Assembly (NCBI GenBank): GCA_947462335.1
Contig: OX381721.1
Span: 2,418,001 to 2,482,000 of the forward strand
Direction: 5' to 3'
Origin: Harmothoe impar
Lineage: Eukaryota > Annelida > Polychaeta > Phyllodocida > Polynoidae
DNA length: 64,000 nt
The translations under genes and the position numbers were made by a program. Positions 21,968-33,900 of this stretch are shown piece by piece. Every line of letters begins with the position of its first letter. Position 1 is the first letter of the stretch. A model generated the notes under the pieces. It was given only the letters and a program-made list of their open reading frames with translations, was not told where the DNA came from and ran no database searches.

Positions 21968-24900
21968 CTGCAAGAGGAAAGGAAATGTTACCTGTGTGAA
22001 TCTAGAGGTGCCTAGAAGGCAGGGCCAGATAAACCACAGCCTTTGGTATCTCAGATGTGGTTCACTGAAGAGGGATCCCATGCCAGACCACCAGCATGAA
22101 GGCCCCAACCTGAGCATATGGGCAGCGGCTGCCAAAACAACTTGATTAAGTGACTGATCACAGCAGTGAGACAAGAGATCCCTCAAGTTTTGTCACATTT
22201 TACGAATCTGGTATGCCCAGAAGTAATATTTAGACTTTTCGCAATCAATTTTCACATCTTAGTAGTTCAGAGTGTATTGATCAGTATTTGTTTGAGTGCA
22301 AGTTATTTTTATCTGACAGCATTACTGGCAACATAAACTTTAATTTGATACCAACTTTGTCAATATTTCTCCAATTTTAACATATTTTTCATCAAAAATG
22401 TAAAAAAAAGAAATTTATGGTGCGGGCGTTGATGAGAAACAAATTTCTTTTTTGAGTGGCTCCCGATAAAGTTAATCTACTCCTTCATACCCACATCATG
22501 AAGGTCCCCACTCACACAGGGGTTGTTTGCTGCCTAGTTCATCCCAGCTGCCTGTTGTTGAGATCTCCCAAAAAGGCCATTTGGAGCCAGCAGTATATGG
22601 GCACCACATTTTATTACAGGAGGCAGCCTGATAACTCCAGAATGAATATTAAAAAAAATAAAAATAAAAATAAAAAACAACAAAAAAACATGAAAAAAAC
22701 AACAACAAAAACAACATGGGGAACACAAATGACAGGTTGAGTACTCACTGAGTGGCAATGTGAACTGCTGGGTGTAGATTGGTGGCATTCTGTATGAGGA
22801 GGAACATCTTGGACGCTACCTCGATGATATGGTCACTACTCAAGAGGAAGTCACCCTTCTTTGTCAGCAGATCACCGTTCTCATGCTGCAACAACAGCCA
22901 CATTGACACACCATTAGCCACATCTTGAATTGATATACTGCTGCCATAAAACCTCTCTGATAAGCCGACCAGATTTTGGGATTTCAAGCCTAATTCTCTT
23001 ATAAATAGCATTCTCTCAAATTGGGTGGTGGGGTTATAAGGGAGGCTATTCATCAAGTAAATCTAGTTTAAGCATGTTTAAATGGCCCCAAATTCAGCTT
23101 ATAAGGGAGATCGGCCTATCAGAGAGGTTTTACAGTACCATACAACCTTGGGTATAAGCCGCCCCCTAACTTTGGGCTTTAGTACTGTAGTAGGTACATC
23201 TAAAAACTCACACGGTGAGGTAGTAGCCGCAGCCTATATGCAAGGTTTTACTGTATATCGTATTGCAATCTGCCCTCTAGACACAACTCAAGAAGAGTTA
23301 GAAACGTGTGCATTTCCCACGGAAAGCACAAGCTGTTTGTACACCAGATAGACACGGGAGATTCTTGAGAATAGTGAACCTTTCTAGTCAAATGTTCAAT
23401 GGTGATGTGTATTTCCCGAGTTTAACTCATGCAAATAACCAGAAGAAATAACCAGTAGTATGAGAATGTGTATTTCTCAAGTTTCACTACAGGAAATGAG
23501 AGGGAATATGACGCAAGACAATGTCCAAAAAACGTAAATGTGCACTTCTTCTTCTCTTGCTAAAAACAGTGTTAAAATAACTTTACAATGGAAAGTCGCT
23601 TATTTTTGTCACATGGGTCTATGATTATGGCACTATCTAGTATTGATGATAACGCTATGGCTCCTACTGACTTTATATGACAAATAAGTAAATAATTGTA
23701 TGAAAAATGTCTAGAAGGCAGGATATAATTACGGTGGTTCTCACCTTTTGGAGATGGAAGATGCAGATTTTGTCGTTGTAGGGACTGAGGGACATGCCCT
23801 GGAACTCGGTGACAGGAATGCGGTACTTGATGACCATGGTGCGCTGGTCCAGCACCAGCAGGGCGTTGGTGCTCATTACCAGCAGCTGGGGCACCATCTA
23901 TACACCAAGGCAGCAAGAAAGGGCACATTTCAGTCAAAACTGTTGGTGCAGTTTTTGAACATTTCTGAATTGTGACTGACAAATACATAAAGACAATCTC
24001 AAAATCCTGCATTCTAATTTACTCTATCTAGATGAGTCAAATGTTGAACTCATATTGCAAACATAATTCTAAGAAATCACGCCTTATGAGACATTTAAAC
24101 AGAAACCAGTATTAAGGCCACTTGCCATCGTTAAAAGTCGGAGGTTATTGGAGGCCAGAGGCCCCTGGCCCATGTTCTTGAACTAAGTTCTATCCTTCAG
24201 TTCAAGAGGATGACACCAGAGGTCCTACCAGGGAAATATTGAATCCCCTCAGAGTTTCCACGCTGTAATGTCTTTTCAGTTACCACTGGGGTATTATTTA
24301 CTTTCTGAGATTTAAATCAGCAGCTATATCTTTCATTGTAATCTTTTAGAAGCTGAGCTTTTCCTCACCTTTCCGTTTTTCCGGTTGACTTTCATGACAA
24401 TATCAGCGAAGACAAGGTGAAGGTCGTTGGTCTCGTGTGCGATTCGTTGCCACTTTGTGTTGTGCCGTAGTCTTACGTAGTCCCCTTTGAACGGATGGGA
24501 AACACTGCGATGGCCAAGAAAGAAAAGGAAAGTTAAAATGCTGTTTTAACATGTAAATTTAAGGTTTGGTTATGAAAACACTTGAATGAAAACGAAAACA
24601 TTGTTTTTACAGTAGTACCCTATTTACTTTTTTATATTTGCACAGCAATAGGCTTGGTGTTACCATCCCCCAGTTATTTCAAGGAAAATGTGAACAGTTC
24701 CAAAGTATCAACAATCAATGAGTGCTTACCTGCGAGGGTATGCAGTTTTCCGCTCCCTGAAGAGATCACTTGCGATGACCTTTTCCCTCATCTTGTTGCG
24801 GAACTGTTGGTCACATTCTTGGCGGTACATCTCACACTGAAAACCAGGACCAAAACTTGATAAAAATATCATTTGTTGTCCTTAGTATTACCTGAACACA

Positions 24901-27900
24901 ACCTCTTTTTATCTTAGCCTAGCTTAAGACCTCACATAAAGACATTTTCACTGATACTAAAATTCTTGAATTTCTGAGATTTGGCTATTTAATTCAATAG
25001 TGTACATACATCTTCGCTCTGCACACATTTTCTCAGATATCTAAAGGTGGCAAAAATCGCGAAAATATGTACAGCAGGACAATATCTACGTTTACAGTAG
25101 TGAAAGTGTCACCTACCCGCCACTGGTGGTGCAGGATACAGAGGTGCTCGTTGGCTGCGTAGAAGAGCGGGGAGCAGGAGGGCCAGGAGCCGTCGATGGG
25201 GGACGGGGAGGGCAGCTGCAGCACCAGGTTCACCAGGAACCGGCGCCGCTACAAACAACAAACAACGAGTTGAAGGCCATATTGTACATCGTATGTGTCT
25301 CTGTCTCAGCAGATCCATACAAGTTCAAATGCTGACAAACCGTATTTCCTGTTAATAAGCCCGGGCTTCAAAAGGTATATTGACCCGGCTCACAAACAGG
25401 GCTAGCTTATAAAAGGGGCCAGCTAATAATATCTTGCAAGGACTGTTTTAAAATGGTTGGTATTTCCTGCTAGATTATACTTATAGAGATAGTAGTTCAC
25501 AAAAAGTAGGAAATTTTAATAAATTGATCAATTATCTGTAGGAAAAGAACATAATTTAATACAGAAATTCCTGTGAATATGCTGGAATTCCTGTAAGAGT
25601 AGCATTTCTGTACTTACCAGGCAGTTGTAGATGAAGCGCACGATCTTGGGGCCGGCGATGGCCCTGAACTTGCGCCTGTACTCCTTGCGGACCTTCCAGC
25701 CGTAGAAGTACTTACGGATCACGCTGACGGCCCACAGACACAGCTGGTGGTACCGCATCTCAGCCAGCACCCGCCGCGCCTACAACACACAGCCACATTA
25801 AGGGGGGGAAGAAGGCGGACTAAGCAGAAGAAAAGTTGTGTTTAAAAATGCCTCCAAAAAGTTTAAAGAGGAATAAAATTAGGGTAGATACCTGAACACA
25901 ACTTTCTTTTTATTGGCCTAAGTTCTTCTATGGATTTGAGATTCTGAATACTAAAATTGTTTAAATATATATTGACCTGTTCAAGGCTGCATAGTCCTTT
26001 ATGTTCTATGCCCTTGGTTGTCATGATACATGAATGCAGCCCTGGTGAGCTAAGTATTCACGTATCCTGATGACAAAGGGTATAAGGGATTGAAGCACTT
26101 TGCAGCTGTTACAGCTTTATTAAAGAAGTGACAGATCCTTATGAGGATTGGTTGTAACTAATAGCTTGAGGCTTTTTTATCCAAGGTAAATAAACAATCG
26201 AGTAATGTCTGATCCATGAAGTTGGAATTCAGCCTTATAATAATAATCATCTCAGAAGGAGAAATGCAGTGGATAATTTTTCTTGTTGAATCGTTTATTT
26301 GATTCCTGCATACCAGGTAAGTTTTTTGTTTAATAAATTAACCAATAATGATTCAGAATATATGAGCAAAAACCTTCTTTTAAAGTCTAGCTGTTCAGAA
26401 TCATGGACAAACTGCAAAATTAACTTGAAAAGTTCAAATGAAGCCCCTGAAGAGAGCACCTCTTTGTGTAAAAATGGGGCTTTTGAACTTCCATCTCTGC
26501 AGAATGATTCCAGAGTTTGAACATGAATTATTTAAATATAGTGCAGAGTGTCGACTAAACATGTGAACCCATCCGTCAATGTTGCGGAGGGTCACTTTGG
26601 GGACAGATTATAAGGGATCTACCTTTAATGAATTATTACAGTATAGACTAGGCACAGGCGTAAACTAGTCAGTAGCTTGGTTATACTGGGGGTGGATTCT
26701 CCCAGTGTAACCAGGATGACCAGTTTAAGCTTGTGAGGCTAGGTGACAGGCACATATTGGATGCCTTCAGAGGATGAAGGGATGGCTAAATTATCAAATA
26801 ACAGTGGGGTGGGGGGAGGTGGATCCTCCTATCCTCTCTGATCTACATTAACACACTGGCTTTATTCACACAACTGGGGGTTTTAAAACATTATATTTCA
26901 ATACTTTTATATGATGATTATAATCGCAGTTGCACAGGTTTTCACACAGTGATTCACACCAAGACCCGGTGTATCATTTTCGTGTTCTGAGTGTTAACCC
27001 TTTACGGACAGCATGGTGCCTCACGGTTCATCTTCAATTGTCGTGATGCATTCATGCATCACCGCCTTATTATTCAATGGTGATGCACTCATACATCATG
27101 CCAACATAAGGGTATAGTATATGAGAGCACTTTGCTGGCCTTAACCCTTTAAGGACGGATGTCACTTAAAGATGACATTTGTCGTCATGATGCACCAATG
27201 CAGCCCCAGCAAGTAACTCACTGGTGCTGCATTGGTGCATCATGCCGACCCTGTGGGAGTGTCTCATCCCTGTATAGTCGGCATGATGCTTGAATGAAGC
27301 CCTGGCAAGTAACCTGCCAGGGCTGCATTCATGCATCATGACAAACAAGGGCATGATGCATTAATGCATGATGCTGCTCTTAAAGGGTTAAATGGTTAAG
27401 CAGTTACAGTGTTGACAGTCGTTACTTGGTTCAACCGTGTAGTTTGCTTGGTGGTGCACCACATCCCAAGCTGGTGCATCGTCCTGCAGTGGTGGTTCAG
27501 TTAGAGGTTGGCACACCAGCAAGTGTTCTACAGCATGTACCTAGACTTTACGCAATCCCAATTTGATGACAGTTCTGTCCCAATTAATATTGAATGAAAA
27601 AAGTGTATTCTAAAAATGTGAAATTTTTTGTGAAATTGAACAAATTCTTTGGAGGCCAAATCACAACCTGAAATGATACTTTTAAGCCCATTCTTCTTTC
27701 CCTTCTTTTGAATAACAATCTTTCCATGTGTTTAGTGGTATTCCCATACTATAACTTTAATAGTTGAGAATATTAAGTGTTAAGTGAGCAAAGAATGTTC
27801 AGAACCATTTATCACAGTTCCTAGGGTAGATTCACCTGGAGTGGGACACTTACTATCAGACGGATGCTTAATTTTGTCGTTATTAAAGTATTTTAAGCTC

Positions 27901-30900
27901 TTAATTTGCAAATAATGGTAAAGTGTAAGCGCTATCCTTTCCAAAAAAACAACGACTAGAAGTTGTTAATTGTACATGAATAACCTGAAATTTGACTGTC
28001 TGTCTCAGGGTATGTGTCCAATTCATGGTGAATCTACCCTATTTTTATGGTGAGAAGATTCACAAAGCTGTACACTTGCTGGTCACCTCCCCCAAGGCTA
28101 TATAGTGTTAGTGAGCAAACAACACAACACGACACATGGAACCCGGGAAACAGTTTACCTTCAGTATCACTGCAAAACGGCCAACGGTGAAACATTAATT
28201 TCTAACCACCAAATCACTACTATTTACTATTTCTAAAATGATTAGAGGCAATGTATTATTCTTTGTTTTTGTAATTTATATCTTTTAATTACTGGTACTT
28301 TTATGTGTATTGCTATTATGGGGGTATATGCTATTCCTTCAAACAGCCACTACCCTGTTGCCAAGAAGCAGGAAATCTCAGAATTTTTGGACAATTTTCT
28401 GTTTGAAATTAATATAACCACTCATGGAAAAATACAGCAATACCATAACCATTGCTACAAAAGTAGCAATAGTGGTACTCCTCTTTAGCTATTGTTTAAA
28501 TAATTTAAAGAATGGCAATTTATCCTATAACTCAGTATGGTACAAATGCTTAGAAATCGTAATATGGGTGTAATAGGGTTCAAAAATCTTAATATTATGA
28601 AAAAAAATGTAACACTTAGCATCCCTGGGGAGTGAAACAATGTTAATGAGAGCGCCGTTTCCGGGATGACAGTGAGTATCTCTACACCCTGCCCAGTTTG
28701 GATGAGTACCGTAAAACCCCGCCTAAAAGAAAAATATTAGGCCTAATAGAAAAGGATTTAAAAATCATTTTCTCTTCAGTATAATGTCTTTAAGCAGAAC
28801 CTCCACTTGATGAAGCACAATTCTGCTTCTTTGGAAAAGAGAACACCGAAAATTCCCGCGCACTAACCCCATGTCACGTATAACCTGCACCCCCAATTCA
28901 GAGGTATCCAATAACCTGTTTTTCGATCTATCATAGTACCATTTTATAGCAATAAAAACCCTTGTATAACCCGCACCCTATATGTTTGGTATAAAAACAA
29001 AGCTGAGTTTGATATATGTACCACTCAAGGGTGGTACGCTGGAATTTACGGTTATACGGCTCATAGGCAGGGATTTACAGTAGTTCACATCACTACATCA
29101 TTACAATACATGTCTGCGATACCCAGCCCCATATATATATAGACAGAGGTCCATGATAATCTGAATGACAGGTTTCTCCATGAGTGTTGCATCGTATCGT
29201 ATCACACGAGGTGGAGTAGAGTGTGATACGATCAGAAGCACTACAAGTGGAGAAACCAGGAGTTCAGACCGATTAGAGTGGATCTCTATATTTATTTTAT
29301 GTGATTCTTGATTAATTTTATCAAAATATACATTTAAAGATTGGTTTCATAGCTATTTTGGTGATGTTATCATGGAGGAACAGGCCATGGAGAATGAGCA
29401 TAAGTTTCTCCACAGGGGTGTGGAGAAGAGCCATTCTAGTATTCAAGTAACTTTGTTTCTCCACATGAAATAAAGTGAGTACCTTCCAGCCTCGTACGTA
29501 GGAGTTGATGACAATTGCAGCACGCCGCATATCCAGGAACCTTTTTCTAGCCTACAACAAACCAAACATAAACCAAACCTAAAAGGAAACTACAAAAACG
29601 TAATAAACCCAAGGTCTAATAATACAGGTGAGAATTTCTGATTGTTCAGGAGAATGTGTAGCAAAGGGTGGACATTAAAGAGGTTGGTCTAGGGAGGGAA
29701 GGAGAGGTGTTAGGAGGCAGAGATGGTAGGAAAGCAGAGAGGAAGGAAAGTAGGTTTAGGGCAGGAAATCAAAGAGAGCAGGAGGGAGGTAGGGAGGTAC
29801 AAGAGGAAAGAGGGAGGAAGGAGGGAGGAAAGAGGGTGTTAAAGAGGGAGTCAAAGAGGGAGTCAAAGAGGGAGTCAAAGAGGGAGTCAAAGAGGGAGTC
29901 AAAGAGGGAGTCAAAGAGGGAGGCAGGTGTAATGGTCACAGAAAAGTCATCTGGAGGAAGTGGGATTCGAACCCACGACCTCTAGACCCATGGGCCTATG
30001 CTTTACCACTGAGCTACATCCCCATCCAACAACTTAACCGCACTGTACGTTACTGGATTGGTATAAATAGGGGTATAGAATTACCCAAGTGATACCCCCT
30101 TACGAGTTTATCACCAAGGTGCGAGTAATCCAAGCCCGTACACAGGCAAAGAAGGAGAGAGGGAGAGAGGGAAGGAGGGAAGCAAAAGAGGGAAGGGGGA
30201 TGGAGGGGAGAGGAAAGGAGGGAAAGAGAAGGGATGGGCAGGCACTGTAGGAAAGGGGGGAAGGAGAAGGGAAGGAAGTAAGGGAAGGTGGGGGGGGGGG
30301 GGGGTTGGGGGAGTACAGCACCCTGCTACCACCAGTCCTGAACAATCAGAACCATGTAAAGTAACTGTTGATGCATACAACACACACACAGTCAAATTAA
30401 AGGTGAATGCTACAACATGACTCCATGATAATCAATGTACTAGGCACCTCTGTATCTAAGGTGCATGAGGGTTTCAGAATGTTGGTCAGGCAAAATGTAA
30501 AGGGCTACATGCAGAATGTGCTGCATCATCCAAATTTGTATTTCAGGGTCTTCAAAAGTTTCAACAGTCTCATCGTCCATGCACAAGAAAGTACATGTGA
30601 GGGAAACCCTAGTTTTATCAGACTATAATTGAGTAAAAAGGACCTAATGCAAATGGCATAGTCTTTGTGAAAACCTTTTTGGCGTGCAGGACAGTCGGTC
30701 CTGCAGCTAGCTAATTTTGCAGGACCAAATAGATTGCTGCAGGATTGGATATCAAAATCAAAGTTTTGCATAATATTTAGAATAGAAAATAGAATAGCAT
30801 TTATCCGAGAAAATAACAACAATAAAACAAAGAACTTGCTCTAATTTGCCTAGAATATTCGAGTGCACTCTAGAACTTGCAACTTCAGTTCTAGTTAGAA

Positions 30901-33900
30901 TACACAAAAAATTCTTTCAGTTTTGGAAAGCCCAGGCTGTGAAGGACATCAGGTCTTGCAACACCGTGTGATGCTAATTAACACATTAGGTGTATAAAGG
31001 TCTCCCTATGTACATTGAACATCATAGAGTTTCTGTCAGCAGCTCAGTCAGTGCCTGGTACAAGACGCTGCATGAAGGTCTGTATTTAAGCAGCTCTGAG
31101 ATGCCTTAAAGGGACACTTTAAGCAGCTTTAAGTTCAGTAATGCTGTGATTGACCAATATACTGTTATGACCTCTGACAGAACATAGCGACATGTAAGTG
31201 GCTTTAAGCGGCATTTCCTCAAATTAAATCTGCTTTTTGTGTTCTTTGCTCACATATTATTTACTTAAATGCAAATATCCATGCAGTGAGATTGAGGAGT
31301 GCCGCACAGGAACTCGGAACTCTTCTGTGGCGGGAGGTAGCAAATTGAACACCTACACTAGCCCTGTTAAGGATGGTACCTCAAAACCTCATGTTCTTTG
31401 GTCGTCCTTAAAGGGTTATATCGGTGTCCGCAAACCATGGTGCCCGCTATAAGGAAGGGGCCATTACATATTCAAACCATGTCTATTTTCCAGTTAAAGT
31501 TTTGAGAGGCGATAAAAGTTTTGATTGTCAAAAATAATACAAAAATAATACAGCTACTGGGCGTTGAAAGATATATTTGAAATTTTGATGATTTTTTTCT
31601 TGTCAGCAAAGGAAAATTGTCAATGGAATGGCCACCTCATATTTGTCTGTGTCATTTTACCTTGATGAGCCCCACAAGTTACTCACTCAGAGCTGCAAGA
31701 CAAGCCAGACCTGCACAGAAGACACATGCTGACAAAATGAGTAGGCTCATGAGGACAAAGAGGGAATAGGGGGATACATATATCAGTCCATATTACAGCC
31801 AAGCTAGAATAGACCATAATATACAGATGCCACCAAGTCATCATCACATAGGAGGAAATCTTAGAATTTTGGTAAAATTTCTGTAGCAAATTAACATAAC
31901 TCAACAGAGAAATTCCAGCCCTAAAGTAGGATTCCTACAAAAGTAGGATTCCTACAAAAGTAGGAAAGGATGGCATCTCTGATGATACCGGATGATATTT
32001 TCAATATGCATAGCAACACTTTCTAAAATTATAAATTTTTATTGTCATCAAAATGTTGATTTAATGTCAGCTTATTATTAGAAATACAATTATTAAGCTG
32101 TATATAGCGTTTTGGTCTTGGATAGGCATTTCAATTTGGGATGAGAGGATGATGTAATATGGACTAATTGTGTCTATATCAGAACCTACACATTTTCAGA
32201 TACAAGTAGAGAAATCTATAAAATGGACATGAAAAATACAAATTACACTTTGAACCTATGCAATAGAAATAATCTTTACCAAAACACATACACCTACATC
32301 TGACAAAAAGCGAGGAGTAAAAGAGTAAAACAAATTAAAGGCATGCCTTAAAATGTGCTACCTTTGGTTTACTGCCATCGTCTGACTGAAGTTATCAAAT
32401 GGGAAAAACAATTCCTTTGTTGTACTTTGGCCTTTGCTGACTATTATCTTCTCCTCCCTTACACTTTAAGGACAGCATGATGCCCTAAGGCTTCATACTC
32501 ATCTGTCTGCATGATACACCAATGCAGCATTGGTGAGTAGCTCACTTACTCTACATTGGTGCATAATGTCAACAACCGGGTATAATGCATTGAAGCAGTA
32601 TCCTGTCCTCAAAGGGTTAACTAGCACATTTCATATCAGGTAGTCTAGTGGCTGGACCCGTCAATTGCCACATGTGTACAGTCTTTTAACCCTTTCAGTT
32701 TTCTGGGCCACATAGTGCATAAACATTGGCATTTGAGCAAACTTTATATTGCTTAAAGTCACTGTTTAAGCAGCTTTAAGTTCAGAAAATGCCATGGGAA
32801 TTCCATGGAGAGGTAATTATAACATTTAAGCGGCTTTAAGTGGCATTTACTGGAAATAAAAATGCTTAAATTGTGACAACTTTAAGCAGACAAATGTATG
32901 CTTAAATGCCAATATTCCTGCGATGTATTTGACGTACCGCGAAGCCCCTGTAGAAGCAGGAGATGATGACCTGGGCGGTGCGTAGCTGCTGGTAGTGCTG
33001 CCGGGCCCGCCACCCCCGGTACACCTTCTGTAGTAACGTGGCCAGGTCGTGCAGACGCTCCCTCCGCAACGTCTCCAGGCTGAACAACTACAGCAGCAAG
33101 GGGAACAAGGAAGGGCGTTATGTCATGGTGAATACAACGTCTCCAGGCTGAACAACTACAGCAGGAACGGGAACAAGGAAGGGCGTTATGTCATGGTGAA
33201 TACAACGTCTCCAGGCTGAACAACTACAGCAGGAAGGGGAACAAGGCATTATGTCATGGTGAATACAACGTCTCCAGGCTGAACAACTACACCAGGAAGG
33301 GGAACAAGGAAGGGCGTTATGTCATGGTGAATACAACGTCTCCAGGCTGAACAACTACACCAGGAAGGGGAACAAGGAAGGGCGTTATGTCATGGTGAAT
33401 ACAACGTCTGCAGGCTGAACAACTACAGCAGGAAGGGGAACAAGGCATTATGTCATGGTGAATACAACGTCTCCAGGCTGAACAACTACAGCAGCAAGGG
33501 GAACAAGGAAGGGCGTTATGTCATGGTGAATACAACGTCTCCAGGCTGAACAACTACACCAGGAAGGGGAACAAGGAAGGGCGTTATGTCATGGTGAATA
33601 CAACGTCTCCAGGCTGAACAACTACAGCAGGAAGGGGAACAAGGAAGGGCGTTATGTCATGGTGAATACAACGTCTCCAGGCTGAACAACTACACCAGGA
33701 AGGGGAACAAGGAAGGGCGTTATGTCATGGTGAATACAACGTCTCCAGGCTGAACAACTACAGCAGGAAGGGGAACAAGGAAGGGCGTTATGTCATGGTG
33801 AATACAACGTCTCCAGGCTGAACAACTACACCAGGAAGGGGAACAAGGAAGGGCGTTATGTCATGGTGAATACAACGTCTCCAGGCTGAACAACTACAGC

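Larger units (their letters stand above)
25780..29482 (-). other. intron 21 (between exons 21 and 22)
   Basis: 3.7 kb. Holds GCATCATG-type elements (26003-26107 partial, 26994-27391), an inverted-repeat MITE (27822-28041) and an 87-base hairpin (29171-29257). I looked for extra IQ-coding exons by motif and saw none; 28042-29170 is otherwise unrecognised, with traces of small hairpin elements near 28705 and 28870-29055. Confidence 0.7.
29552..32937 (-). other. intron 20 (between exons 20 and 21)
   Basis: 3.4 kb. Contents are the purine minisatellite, the tRNA-like module, the G run, a copy of the GCAGGAC repeat (30660-30968), a GCATCATG element (32463-32622) and TTTAAGCAGCTTTAAG-type palindromic words near 31085-31220 and 32755-32890. 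No coding exon recognised between. Confidence 0.75.

Noticed and set aside
29668..29985. 105-codon frame with KRES repeats
   Set aside because: Purine minisatellite plus the tRNA-like module; no support as a gene.
29952..30023. Functional tRNA gene
   Set aside because: A and B boxes are good but the acceptor stem is mispaired and the anticodon loop is short.
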